Shown: positions 1-5,581 of the stretch, piece by piece | How the letters are laid out: the number at the start of each line of letters is the position of its first letter | How positions within the stretch are numbered: the first letter of the stretch is position 1 | Source of the DNA: Pseudomonadota bacterium | Lineage (GTDB): Bacteria > Pseudomonadota > Gammaproteobacteria > Enterobacterales > Enterobacteriaceae | DNA: 5,581 nt | Direction of reading: 5' to 3' | NCBI GenBank assembly: GCA_023454395.1 | Contig: JAEYFY010000056.1 | Span: 1 to 5,581 of the forward strand | The notes under the pieces: model-generated | What the model was told of the DNA's origin: nothing | Database searches by the model: none | Seen by the model: the letters and a program-made list of their open reading frames with translations, nothing else | Program-made: the position numbers and the translations under genes

Positions 1-31
1 GTTGTAAAAATTTTCGTTTTCCAAGATCCAT
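1..31 (-). CDS. ttrB: Tetrathionate reductase iron-sulfur subunit B, N-terminus only
   Basis: Only the first ten codons are present; the gene runs off the left edge. Read on the minus strand they give MDLGKRKFLQ, which matches the start of Salmonella TtrB as I remember it (MDSSKRQFLQ). The start is supported by GGAGA at 41-37, five bases before the ATG. TtrB is the exported protein carrying 4Fe-4S clusters that passes electrons from the quinol-oxidising membrane subunit TtrC to the molybdopterin catalytic subunit TtrA during anaerobic tetrathionate respiration. The KRKFLQ stretch is the beginning of a twin-arginine-like leader region. The call rests on this short match plus the divergent ttrS and ttrR genes next door, the arrangement known from Salmonella. 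No cluster-binding cysteines can be checked here. Confidence 0.8.
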   Translation of the reverse strand, partial: MDLGKRKFLQ

Positions 32-106
32 ATTTGTCTCCAGCATCACTCAATAACACAATCTCACTATGAGTGAAGGAAATAGAAATTAAAAAGTATG
101 TGTTTT

Positions 107-135
107 GTTATAAGTGCATTGTAAAAATTACTGAA
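107..135 (-). promoter_or_regulatory. Possible ttrB promoter
   Basis: On the minus strand, TATAAC (112-107) matches five of six -10 bases. TTCAGT (135-130), 17 bp upstream of it, is a poor -35 element (three of six), which is what one expects of an activator-dependent promoter. A start near base 100 would leave a leader of about 70 nt before ttrB and put the 148-161 palindrome about 55 bp upstream of the start point, a usual place for an activator. The assignment is tentative because AT-rich DNA offers many -10 look-alikes. Confidence 0.25.
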
Positions 136-147
136 GACGACACCTAT

Positions 148-161
148 TGTGGTTTACCACA
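148..161. promoter_or_regulatory. 14-bp palindrome, candidate TtrR operator
   Basis: TGTGGTTTACCACA is a perfect inverted repeat with 6-bp arms around TT. It lies centrally between the divergent genes and 47 bp before ttrS. Dyad sites are usual for dimeric LuxR/FixJ-type regulators such as TtrR, so it is a candidate operator. The palindrome is seen directly; the binding partner is inference. It does not fit the CRP consensus. Confidence 0.35.
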
Positions 162-175
162 TACCAAGTGCGAAC

Positions 176-189
176 TTGATCCAAGACAA
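176..189. promoter_or_regulatory. Candidate FNR-binding site
   Basis: TTGATCCAAGACAA matches eight of the ten defined bases of the FNR consensus TTGAT-N4-ATCAA, with a perfect left half-site and spacing. FNR is the oxygen-sensing activator known to be needed for ttr expression in Salmonella. The site is about 20 bp before the ttrS start codon and 145 bp from ttrB, so it could act on either gene. A single match of this quality can occur by chance in AT-rich DNA. Confidence 0.4.
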
Positions 190-208
190 TATTTAACATT
201 AGATATTT

Positions 209-1972
209 ATGACGATAAAACAGACAATTGGGATAAGAAACGCAGTAAGTATCGGGTTATTACTGCTCTTTTTTGTACTTCCTCTGCAAGCCACAGCAAA
301 AGAGTGGGCAATCGGTGTTTTAGCACTACGTGGTGATGCATCCACGCAAAGACACTGGCATCCACTTGTTGACACATTAAATGAACAATTTCCGTCAGAA
401 AACTTTGTGTTAATGCCATTAAATCTGGAGGAGATGAAGTTAGCCGTTGCAAAAAAAAGTGTTGATTTCTTACTCACAAACCCTGCGCAATTTGTTCAAT
501 TAGATAATGCATTTCCATTACGCTGGTTGCTCTCTTTACGTTCTGGCTATGAGCCGGATAACATGACACGAAATGTTATTGGGAGCCTCATTCTTGTCCG
601 TAACGATAGCCCGATTACTTCTGTACATGAATTAATCGGAAAACGCGTTGGAGCCATTGCCCCCGATGCCTTTGGTGGCTATCTTTTAGGTTACAAAGCG
701 CTAAGAGAAGACGGTATTGATCCGGATAAAGATTTCACATTACGTTTCACTGGTTTTCCGGCTGACGCTTTACTTTATCTCTTACGAGATGAAGATATTA
801 ATGCGGCAATTATTCCCGTCTGTTTACTGGAAAATATGGATAGTGAAGGGCTTATTCGTAAAAGTGATTATCGCCCCTTGATTTCTTATCAAACCAATAC
901 GCCATGTTTAACCAGTACACCGCTCTACCCTAATTGGTCATTTGCGGCACTAGATACCGTTCCTGATGAACTTGTTGATAAAGTCACTCGCGTTTTACTC
1001 ACTGATGATAGTAAACCGATGAAATGGGGAGCGCCGGCTTCCCATACACAAGTTGAAAATCTATTAAGGGAAGTCAACCAACATCCTCGACAAAGGCAGC
1101 TTTGGCAAGATGCGAAAAGTTGGGCTATTCAGCACCAATTTATTATTGGTCTTTCATTGGCTGCTATCCTTTTTCTCATCCTAAACCAAGTCTGGATCAG
1201 CTATTTAGTTAGGCGTCGTAGTCGCCAACTGGAACAAGCTCACAATCGATTAAGACAGCAAAAGGAAGAGTTAGAACACGCTCAACGCTTAAATATATTG
1301 GGAGAAATGGCATCGGGATTTGCTCATGAGCTTAATCAGCCCCTTTCTGCCATTAAAAGCTATGCGCAAGGGAGCGTTATTCGCCTTAAAAAAGAGAATG
1401 AATCGCACCCATTGCTACCTGCATTACAACAAATAGATAAGCAAGCGCAACGCGGTGCTGATATCATTAGAAATCTACGTTTATGGGTTGGAAAACAAAC
1501 ACCTAACACTGATAGTATTTTGCTTTCTCATCAAAATATTGCGGAGTGTATTCAACACATTTGGAAGCTTTTACGCGTAGAAGAAAAATACCCTCAGGTT
1601 TCACTGATCACCCATATTGATGAACATGATACCCTGTGTTTACCTGAAACATTATTAGAGCAAATTTTATCGAATTTAATCACCAACAGTCTCCAAGCTG
1701 GCGCTAAAGTACTAAAAATTAGCACCCATAAGGCACCTGATAGGTTACTTATCGTCATTGAAGATGATGCTGGTGGAATGAGCCACAGCCAACTTGAACA
1801 GCCCTTTTCCCCATTCCAAACAACAAAAACAGAAGGGCTTGGATTAGGTTTAGTCATTTGCCAACGTTTATTGCTTTCTCAAGGTGCTGATATTCATATT
1901 GAAAACCAAAAGAATGAACAAAATAAAGTTGGAATAAAAATCACACTTATTTTTCCTAACAAAAATAAATAA
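209..1972 (+). CDS. ttrS: Tetrathionate sensor histidine kinase TtrS
   Basis: Inner-membrane kinase of 587 residues that detects tetrathionate in the periplasm and phosphorylates TtrR. Residues 1-30 form a signal peptide or first membrane anchor with hydrophobic core IGLLLLFFVLPL and a possible ATA/K cleavage site. Residues about 32-300 resemble a PhnD-like periplasmic binding domain and hold just two cysteines, C205 and C233. A membrane helix follows (about 312-334), then a charged coiled-coil linker (335-362). The kinase core shows the H box GFAHELNQPL with phospho-acceptor H373, the N box with N489 and N493, a G1 box DDAGG (519-523) and a G2 box GLGLGL (543-548). The ATG is preceded in frame by a stop at 200-202, so no upstream start exists; its ribosome binding site is weak. 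It is divergent from ttrB and 10 bp upstream of ttrR. Length is close to Salmonella TtrS, and the context makes the identity firm. Confidence 0.93.
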   Translation: MTIKQTIGIRNAVSIGLLLLFFVLPLQATAKEWAIGVLALRGDASTQRHWHPLVDTLNEQFPSENFVLMPLNLEEMKLAVAKKSVDFLLTNPAQFVQLDNAFPLRWLLSLRSGYEPDNMTRNVIGSLILVRNDSPITSVHELIGKRVGAIAPDAFGGYLLGYKALREDGIDPDKDFTLRFTGFPADALLYLLRDEDINAAIIPVCLLENMDSEGLIRKSDYRPLISYQTNTPCLTSTPLYPNWSFAALDTVPDELVDKVTRVLLTDDSKPMKWGAPASHTQVENLLREVNQHPRQRQLWQDAKSWAIQHQFIIGLSLAAILFLILNQVWISYLVRRRSRQLEQAHNRLRQQKEELEHAQRLNILGEMASGFAHELNQPLSAIKSYAQGSVIRLKKENESHPLLPALQQIDKQAQRGADIIRNLRLWVGKQTPNTDSILLSHQNIAECIQHIWKLLRVEEKYPQVSLITHIDEHDTLCLPETLLEQILSNLITNSLQAGAKVLKISTHKAPDRLLIVIEDDAGGMSHSQLEQPFSPFQTTKTEGLGLGLVICQRLLLSQGADIHIENQKNEQNKVGIKITLIFPNKNK

Positions 1973-1982
1973 CGGAGAAAAA

Positions 1983-2585
1983 ATGCCAACAATTCATCTT
2001 GTTGATGATGATCTTGCTGTCACTGATGCTTGTCAGTTTTTATTAGAAAGCTTAGGTTATTCAGCCCATGTCTGGAATGATAGCGAATTCTTTATCAACA
2101 ATGTCAATCTCTATCAGCAAGGTGTTGTATTGTTAGATATGAGAATGCCAAAACCCGATGGCAGGCAGGTCCACCAGCATTTAATTGATAAGCACAGCAC
2201 CCTTTCTGTCATTTTTTTAACTGGTCATGGCGATATTCCCATGGCAGTTGAAGAGATCAAAAAAGGGGCTATCGACTTTCTACAAAAACCCGTTGATAGC
2301 AATGCGTTGTTATCTGCTTTAGATGCAGCATTTATTGAAACCAATGCGCGTTTTACCGCACATGATATTCGTCGCCGTTATGCTTCATTAACCCCAAGAG
2401 AAAAAGACATTGCTTATTATGTTATTCAAGGATTAATGAACCGAGAAATTGCAGAAGTTGCTTGTGTGTCGATAAGAACGGTCGAAGTTCATCGCGCAAA
2501 AGTAATGGACAAAATGGCAGCTAAAAATATTGCCGAATTGGTGACGGCATTACAAGGCATCGAAATAATTTCACCTAATTTATGA
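1983..2585 (+). CDS. ttrR: Tetrathionate response regulator TtrR
   Basis: Cytoplasmic DNA-binding response regulator of 200 residues, FixJ/LuxR class, partner of TtrS. The receiver domain (1-120) has the acidic pair D8 and D9, phospho-acceptor D52 in LLDMRMP, the switch residue T80, and K102 in FLQKP. The output domain (about 135-195) is a LuxR-type helix-turn-helix beginning SLTPREKDIAYYVIQG, with recognition-helix region VSIRTVEVHRAKVMDK. When phosphorylated it should activate ttrBCA. The start is well supported by GGAG at 1974-1977, five bases before the ATG. It lies 10 bp after ttrS, so the two are co-transcribed. No hairpin with a T-run follows, so transcription may continue into lpxL. 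FixJ-like regulators are alike, so the specific name rests on the neighbouring ttrS and ttrB. Confidence 0.93.
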   Translation: MPTIHLVDDDLAVTDACQFLLESLGYSAHVWNDSEFFINNVNLYQQGVVLLDMRMPKPDGRQVHQHLIDKHSTLSVIFLTGHGDIPMAVEEIKKGAIDFLQKPVDSNALLSALDAAFIETNARFTAHDIRRRYASLTPREKDIAYYVIQGLMNREIAEVACVSIRTVEVHRAKVMDKMAAKNIAELVTALQGIEIISPNL

Positions 2586-2597
2586 CAAAATTTCTGA

Positions 2598-2625
2598 TCT
2601 GCACCAAAAAGTGTCACAATATAAG
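2598..2625 (+). promoter_or_regulatory. Possible lpxL promoter
   Basis: In the 74-bp gap between ttrR and lpxL, TATAAG (2620-2625) matches five of six -10 bases. TCTGCA (2598-2603), 16 bp upstream of it, is a poor -35 (three of six). It would give a leader of about 30 nt. A promoter is expected here because lpxL is normally expressed independently, but this match is weak. Confidence 0.3.
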
Positions 2626-2659
2626 ATATTCATTGGAAAAATAGTAAATAGATAGGCTT

Positions 2660-3601
2660 ATGATAAAGTCACCTCAATTTAAAAAATCATTTTTGCAGCC
2701 TAAATATTGGCTGACTTGGTTTGGGATCGGATTACTCTATATTCTGGTTCTGCTTCCCTATCCTGTCATTTATTGGCTAGGCACACGCCTAGGTCGTTTC
2801 TCTAAAGTTTTTTTAAAAAAACGCGTCCAAATAGCGGAACGTAATCTTGAACTCTGTTTTCCACAGATGCCAAAAAGTGAACGAGAAGCCTTAGTTAATA
2901 AAAATTTTGAATCTGTTGGTATGGGATTATTCGAAACGGGTATGGCGTGGTTTTGGCCAGATTGGCGTATCAAACGTTGGTTTAAAGTCAGTGGGCTTGA
3001 ACATATCAAAAAGGTTAAAGACTCAGGACAAGGGATCTTACTTATTGGGATCCATTTTCTGACACTAGAGCTTGGTGCTAGAATTTTGGGTATTTGTAAT
3101 CCTGGTGTTGGTGTTTATCGTCCTAACGATAATCCCGTTATGGACTGGCTACAAACATGGGGTCGATTACGTTCTAATAAATTTATGATTGACAGAAAAG
3201 ATGTCAAAGGCATGATCCGTAGTTTAAAAGCAGGTGAAATTATTTGGTATGCGCCTGACCATGATTATGGTCCACGTAAAAGTGTTTTTGTGCCTTTGTT
3301 TGCAGTTGATAAAGCGGCAACAACAACGGGAACTTATATTCTGGCAAAAACGAGCAAGCCCGCATTAATTCCATTTACCCCAAAACGCTTACCTGAAGGC
3401 AAGGGTTATGAATTAATTATATCGCCACCTGTTGCTGATTTTCCTATTGATAATGAGGAAAATACCGCTAAAGCAATGAATAAAGTAGTTGAACAAGAGA
3501 TTTTACGCGCGCCAGACCAATATATGTGGTTACATCGCCGCTTTAAAACTCGTCCAGAAGGTGACGCTTCTTTATATAACGAAATAAAGAAAGTACACTA
3601 A
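2660..3601 (+). CDS. lpxL: Kdo2-lipid IVA lauroyltransferase (lipid A late acyltransferase)
   Basis: Inner-membrane enzyme of 313 residues that moves a fatty acyl chain from acyl-carrier protein onto Kdo2-lipid IVA late in lipid A synthesis. A hydrophobic N-terminal anchor (about 17-40) precedes the LPLAT acyltransferase domain. The HX4E catalytic pair is H132 and E137 in [12 protein letters not shown], the same numbering as in E. coli LpxL. Other family blocks are NLELCFP (62-68), YRPNDNP (153-159), WGRLRSNK (167-174), DHDYGP (200-205) and [11 protein letters not shown] (291-301). Blocks such as NFESVGMGL and DRKDVKGMI match LpxL better than the cold-induced paralogue LpxP. The N-terminus aligns with E. 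coli LpxL without gaps, and an in-frame stop sits at 2645-2647, fixing the start; the ribosome site (AGG at 2654-2656) is weak. The tail extends a few residues past E. coli LpxL. Chain length of the acyl donor cannot be read from sequence. mdtG follows, as in E. coli. Confidence 0.93.
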   Translation: MIKSPQFKKSFLQPKYWLTWFGIGLLYILVLLPYPVIYWLGTRLGRFSKVFLKKRVQIAERNLELCFPQMPKSEREALVNKNFESVGMGLFETGMAWFWPDWRIKRWFKVSGLEHIKKVKDSGQGILLIGIHFLTLELGARILGICNPGVGVYRPNDNPVMDWLQTWGRLRSNKFMIDRKDVKGMIRSLKAGEIIWYAPDHDYGPRKSVFVPLFAVDKAATTTGTYILAKTSKPALIPFTPKRLPEGKGYELIISPPVADFPIDNEENTAKAMNKVVEQEILRAPDQYMWLHRRFKTRPEGDASLYNEIKKVH

Positions 3602-3608
3602 GTACACT
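3591..3608 (+). repeat. 9-bp tandem duplication across the lpxL stop codon
   Basis: AAGTACACT occurs twice in direct succession. Because nine bases are three codons, the reading frame gives GTA CAC TAA GTA CAC TAA, so the duplication copies the last two codons and the stop in frame. It most likely arose by slippage and is neutral. Confidence 0.85.
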
Positions 3609-3612
3609 AACG

Positions 3613-3649
3613 ACAAAGTGGCTGTTTTGAAATAAAACAGCCACTTTGT
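3613..3649 (+). terminator. Hairpin terminator after lpxL, possibly bidirectional
   Basis: A perfect 16-bp inverted repeat: left arm 3613-3628, right arm 3634-3649, loop GAAAT. The GC core GGCTG / CAGCC is flanked by A/T pairs, and the following bases TTATATTATAA are T-rich but not a clean T-run. The A-rich outer left arm would give a U-rich end in the other direction, so it may also stop minus-strand transcription. It begins 11 bp after the lpxL stop and separates lpxL from mdtG. Confidence 0.85.
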
Positions 3650-3882
3650 TATATTATAATGCACTGAAATAACAATAATAAAATCTATAACAGTATAAGC
3701 TATAAACTCCTGCGAAACACATTATAAGAGCAAGACCTATCGCACTTATTCTGTATCATGGCTATATTCTTATTCATCATAAAATAAGAAAACCGACTCG
3801 TTGTTGCCACGCTCAACATTACTACGGTTATTGTCAGCCTATTTTCTTGGTTTACTCTCTCGTTCTCGGCTAAAGGAGTAAC
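3650..3882. other. lpxL-mdtG intergenic region
   Basis: No convincing gene. The region should carry the mdtG promoter; the best pair seen is TTGCCA (3804-3809, five of six to -35) and GTTATT (3827-3832, three of six to -10) with 17 bp between, which is weak. In E. coli mdtG belongs to the SoxS/MarA regulon; the only mar-box-like word, ATCGCAC at 3739-3745, has a poor second half. A 39-codon minus-strand frame (3700-3819) has no ribosome site. Confidence 0.4.
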
Positions 3883-5091
3883 ATGGATCTCAAACCCCGA
3901 AATAACTCTTGGAAACGTAATCTCTATATTGTCTGGTTTGGTTGTTTTCTAACTGGTGCCGGTTTTAGCCTGATCATGCCCTTTCTTCCTCTCTATGTAG
4001 AAGAACTTGGTATAACCGATCACGAAGAGCTTAACCTTTGGACAGGTGTTGCATTTAGTATTACTTTCCTTTTTTCTGCCATTGCAGCGCCTTTTTGGGG
4101 GAAATTATCAGATAGAAAAGGTCGAAAATTAATGCTGTTACGCTCCGCTCTTGGTATGGCGATTGTGATGGTATTAATTGGATTTGCTCAAAATATATGG
4201 CAGTTATTAATATTGCGAGCCTTACTTGGTGTATTAGGTGGCTTTGTTCCGAATGCCAATGCGTTAATTGCCACTCAAGTTCCTGTTAAAAAAAGCGGTT
4301 GGGCATTAGGGACACTTTCGACAGGTGCAGTGAGTGGTGCATTAATAGGTCCTTTAATTGGCGGTATGCTTGCCGATCTCTATGGTTTACGTCCTGTCTT
4401 CTTTATTACATCTGCCGTTTTATTTATTTGCTTTTTAGTCACCCTCTTTTTTGTCAGTGAAAACTTTACACCGGTTTCTAAAAAAGACGCATTGACCACA
4501 AAACAAGTATTCTCATCACTTAAAAATAAAAGACTCGTTGTATGCCTATTTTTCACTACGATGATCATTCAAGTCGCAACAGGCTCCGTTACGCCTATTT
4601 TGACACTTTATATTCGTGAATTAACAGGCTCTGTCAGCAATCTTGCCTTTATCAGTGGTGTTGTCGCCTCTGTACCCGGTATTGCCGCACTTATTAGCGC
4701 CCCTCGTTTTGGTAAATTAGGTGATCGAATTGGTCCAGATAAAGTCCTTCTTTTTACTCTCGGACTCTCTATTTTTATGTTAATTCCAATGGCATTGGTC
4801 AGTAATTATTGGGAACTTGGCGCACTACGTTTTTTACTTGGGGCGGTCAACGCAGCCATGTTACCTGCGGTACAAACGCTAATTCTTTATAACATTACGC
4901 CTGCTATTGCAGGGCGAATATTCAGCTATAACCAAGCACTAAGAGATGTTGGAAATGTTACAGGACCGTTAATGGGCGCTTTTGTTGCGGCAAGCTATGG
5001 ATTTAGAGCTGTTTTTTATTTCACCGCAGCCGTTGTCTTTTTTAATCTAATTTATTCTTGGTTAAGCTTTAGAACCCCACAAGAAAAGTAA
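3883..5091 (+). CDS. mdtG: Multidrug efflux MFS transporter MdtG
   Basis: Inner-membrane drug/proton antiporter of the major facilitator superfamily, DHA1 type; 402 residues with twelve predicted helices in two halves joined by a loop around 190-218. Helix 1 carries [19 protein letters not shown] (20-38). Motif A is [10 protein letters not shown] (73-82), with a second-half copy [11 protein letters not shown] (277-287). [11 protein letters not shown] (111-121) is the motif B region and [10 protein letters not shown] (152-161) fits the antiporter motif C. Long blocks such as [14 protein letters not shown] (121-134), [10 protein letters not shown] (167-176) and AGRIFSYNQ (343-351) match E. coli MdtG (408 residues) as I remember it. 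In E. coli, overproduction of MdtG raises tolerance to fosfomycin and deoxycholate. The start is firm: AAGGAG with a 4-base spacer to ATG. A terminator lies between it and lpxL, so it is probably transcribed on its own despite the conserved gene order. Confidence 0.93.
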   Translation: MDLKPRNNSWKRNLYIVWFGCFLTGAGFSLIMPFLPLYVEELGITDHEELNLWTGVAFSITFLFSAIAAPFWGKLSDRKGRKLMLLRSALGMAIVMVLIGFAQNIWQLLILRALLGVLGGFVPNANALIATQVPVKKSGWALGTLSTGAVSGALIGPLIGGMLADLYGLRPVFFITSAVLFICFLVTLFFVSENFTPVSKKDALTTKQVFSSLKNKRLVVCLFFTTMIIQVATGSVTPILTLYIRELTGSVSNLAFISGVVASVPGIAALISAPRFGKLGDRIGPDKVLLFTLGLSIFMLIPMALVSNYWELGALRFLLGAVNAAMLPAVQTLILYNITPAIAGRIFSYNQALRDVGNVTGPLMGAFVAASYGFRAVFYFTAAVVFFNLIYSWLSFRTPQEK

Positions 5092-5100
5092 TCAAAAAAT

Positions 5101-5131
5101 CTATAAATTAGATTAGTTAATAGTTTTTTTT
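5101..5131 (+). terminator. Likely mdtG terminator
   Basis: Nine bases after the mdtG stop, an imperfect AT-rich hairpin (5101-5123: CTAT/ATAG base, one A-A mismatch, then AATT/AGTT with one G-T pair) is followed by eight Ts. The T-run is classic, but the stem is weak in GC, so efficiency is uncertain. Confidence 0.45.
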
Positions 5132-5337
5132 CTTCAAAAAATTACACTTTTACATTTAAAGCCCTAATTGTTATTTTTTTTATTCTATTTTTTGTAATTT
5201 ATTGTTTATTAAGAACATTCTTACCACCCTTTTGTTAACACCCATAAAATTTTCTTGTCCTCTTTTTTCAAAAAATTGCAAGGTTAACTATTGCAAAATG
5301 AGATTTTTATCGACTTTTGCACCAAAAAATGGTTTAT

Positions 5338-5382
5338 AAAGTATTAAATATACTTTTAGTCACTAAATTCTGACAAAAGTAT
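5338..5382. repeat. Three alternating copies of AAAGTAT forming rival hairpins
   Basis: AAAGTAT occurs at 5338-5344 (plus), 5350-5356 (minus) and 5376-5382 (plus). The middle copy can pair with the left one (7 bp, 5-base loop) or with the right one, where pairing extends to ATACTTTT-GTCA / TGAC-AAAAGTAT, 12 bp with one bulged A (5358) and an 8-base loop (5363-5370). The second structure overlaps the -35 of the candidate promoter, so a protein-binding operator is as likely as an RNA switch. Confidence 0.6.
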
Positions 5383-5398
5383 GTTAAAAATATATTAA
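5370..5398 (+). promoter_or_regulatory. Possible promoter of the peptide transporter gene
   Basis: CTGACA (5370-5375, five of six to -35) and TATTAA (5393-5398, four of six to -10) are 17 bp apart. It would give a leader of roughly 105 nt before the ATG at 5512. The inverted-repeat cluster overlaps its -35, consistent with an operator. AT-rich DNA yields chance -10 matches, so this is only a candidate. Confidence 0.35.
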
Positions 5399-5481
5399 TT
5401 AAATGCAGTGGATATTGATAACAGAATGAAATAATTTTGTTTAGCCACTAGCTGATATTTTGTTCTTTTTACTTGCAAACG

Positions 5482-5500
5482 ACCTGTAGAGGTTTTTTTT
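5482..5500 (+). terminator. Short hairpin plus T8 just before the ribosome site
   Basis: ACCT (5482-5485) pairs with AGGT (5490-5493) around loop GTAG, with a G-T pair possible outside, and eight Ts end at 5500, directly before the GGGA ribosome site at 5501-5504. It has the look of a small intrinsic terminator or attenuator, but a 4-5 bp stem is normally too short to terminate well. It may simply be a T-rich leader. Confidence 0.25.
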
Positions 5501-5511
5501 GGGAATTTAAG

Positions 5512-5581
5512 ATGCAATCTACTCACTCAAAATCTAGCCGAACTTTCTTTGGCCACCCATATCCATTAAGCTCCCTTTTCT
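5512..5581 (+). CDS. Proton-dependent oligopeptide transporter (POT/PTR family), N-terminus only
   Basis: Twenty-three codons are visible before the right edge, beginning MQSTHSKSSRTFFGHP and continuing YPLSSLF. The block RTFFGHPxxLxxLF matches the typical start of POT-family di- and tripeptide symporters of the DtpT type (Lactococcus DtpT has KTFFGQPRGLLTLF, from memory), just ahead of the first membrane helix and its ExxER motif, which lies beyond the edge. E. coli DtpA and DtpB lack this FFGHP form, so a DtpT-like subgroup is more likely. The ATG follows GGGA (5501-5504) with seven bases between; an in-frame TTG at 5473 is less likely because it has no ribosome site. Expected role: uptake of short peptides driven by protons at the inner membrane. 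The family call is fairly firm; subgroup and symbol are left open. Confidence 0.7.
   Translation, partial: MQSTHSKSSRTFFGHPYPLSSLF

Larger units (their letters stand above)
32..208. promoter_or_regulatory. Divergent ttrB / ttrS control region
   Basis: These 177 bases separate the start codons of ttrB (minus) and ttrS (plus) and must hold the promoters of both. They contain an FNR-like site (176-189), a 14-bp palindrome (148-161), a 7-bp inverted repeat TCACTCA (46-52) / TGAGTGA (70-76), and a possible minus-strand promoter (107-135). In Salmonella, ttrBCA expression needs TtrRS plus tetrathionate, and FNR under anaerobic conditions; the presence of an FNR-like box fits this. Which element TtrR binds cannot be told from one sequence. 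A GTG-started frame crosses this stretch but looks spurious. Confidence 0.75.
5092..5511. other. AT-rich gene-free region between mdtG and the peptide transporter
   Basis: About 420 bases with many A and T runs and no credible gene on either strand. It holds the likely mdtG terminator (5101-5131), a direct repeat ATTGCAA (5275-5281 and 5290-5296), a cluster of alternating inverted repeats (5338-5382), a possible promoter (5370-5398), and a short hairpin plus T8 run (5482-5500). Tiny frames such as a 13-codon one at 5299-5340 lack a ribosome site. Such AT content would suit binding by H-NS, which is an inference from composition only. Confidence 0.6.

Noticed and set aside
148..161. Reading the palindrome as a CRP site
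   Set aside because: CRP needs TGTGA-N6-TCACA; the arms here end in GG/CC and the spacing is too short.
73..336. 87-codon GTG-started frame across the ttr control region
   Set aside because: It has no ribosome site, overlaps the signal-peptide part of ttrS by 128 bp in another frame, and resembles no family I know.
3739..3757. Possible mar/sox/rob box upstream of mdtG
   Set aside because: The GCAC half fits the consensus but the second half matches only about three of seven positions; E. coli regulation alone does not justify calling it.
3758..3787. Short hydrophobic frame MAIFLFIIK before mdtG
   Set aside because: Nine residues with no Shine-Dalgarno; nothing links it to mdtG control.
3700..3819. 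39-codon minus-strand frame between lpxL and mdtG (begins MLSVATTSRF)
   Set aside because: No ribosome site before the ATG, no recognisable motif, and it fits chance expectation for an open frame of this size.
5299..5340. 13-codon frame MRFLSTFAPKNGL as a leader peptide
   Set aside because: No ribosome site at proper spacing, and it lies upstream of the best promoter candidate for the next gene.

Overview
The window looks like chromosomal DNA of a low-GC member of the Enterobacterales, most likely Proteus or a close relative (Morganellaceae). The proteins resemble enteric TtrS, TtrR, LpxL and MdtG, and the lpxL-mdtG order is the one remembered from Escherichia coli, but base composition is clearly AT-rich, above all between genes. 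The genus is inferred from composition and gene content, not from a marker gene.

Layout: (1) Bases 1-31, minus strand, hold the first ten codons of ttrB, the iron-sulfur subunit of tetrathionate reductase, which runs off the left edge. (2) Bases 32-208 are the divergent control region between ttrB and ttrS, with an FNR-like site, a 14-bp palindrome and an inverted repeat near ttrB. (3) Bases 209-2585 hold ttrS and ttrR, the tetrathionate sensor kinase and its response regulator, 10 bp apart and clearly one operon. (4) Bases 2660-3601 hold lpxL, a lipid A late acyltransferase, followed by a perfect 16-bp hairpin terminator. (5) Bases 3883-5091 hold mdtG, a 12-helix drug efflux pump of the major facilitator superfamily. 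(6) Bases 5092-5511 are a very AT-rich, gene-free stretch with a likely mdtG terminator, alternating inverted repeats and a hairpin plus T8 run. (7) From base 5512 to the right edge lies the N-terminus of a proton-dependent peptide transporter (POT/PTR family).

The genes fall into unrelated functional groups. TtrS senses tetrathionate in the periplasm and TtrR should activate the divergent ttrBCA genes, allowing anaerobic respiration of tetrathionate, for example in the inflamed gut. LpxL builds the outer membrane, MdtG exports toxic compounds, and the last gene imports di- and tripeptides. The one link that could matter is that no terminator is visible between ttrR and lpxL.

I see no mobile element, CRISPR array, tRNA or rRNA, and no clearly novel system. 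The points worth a second look are regulatory: the ttr divergent region, possible read-through from ttrR into lpxL, and the leader of the peptide transporter gene.
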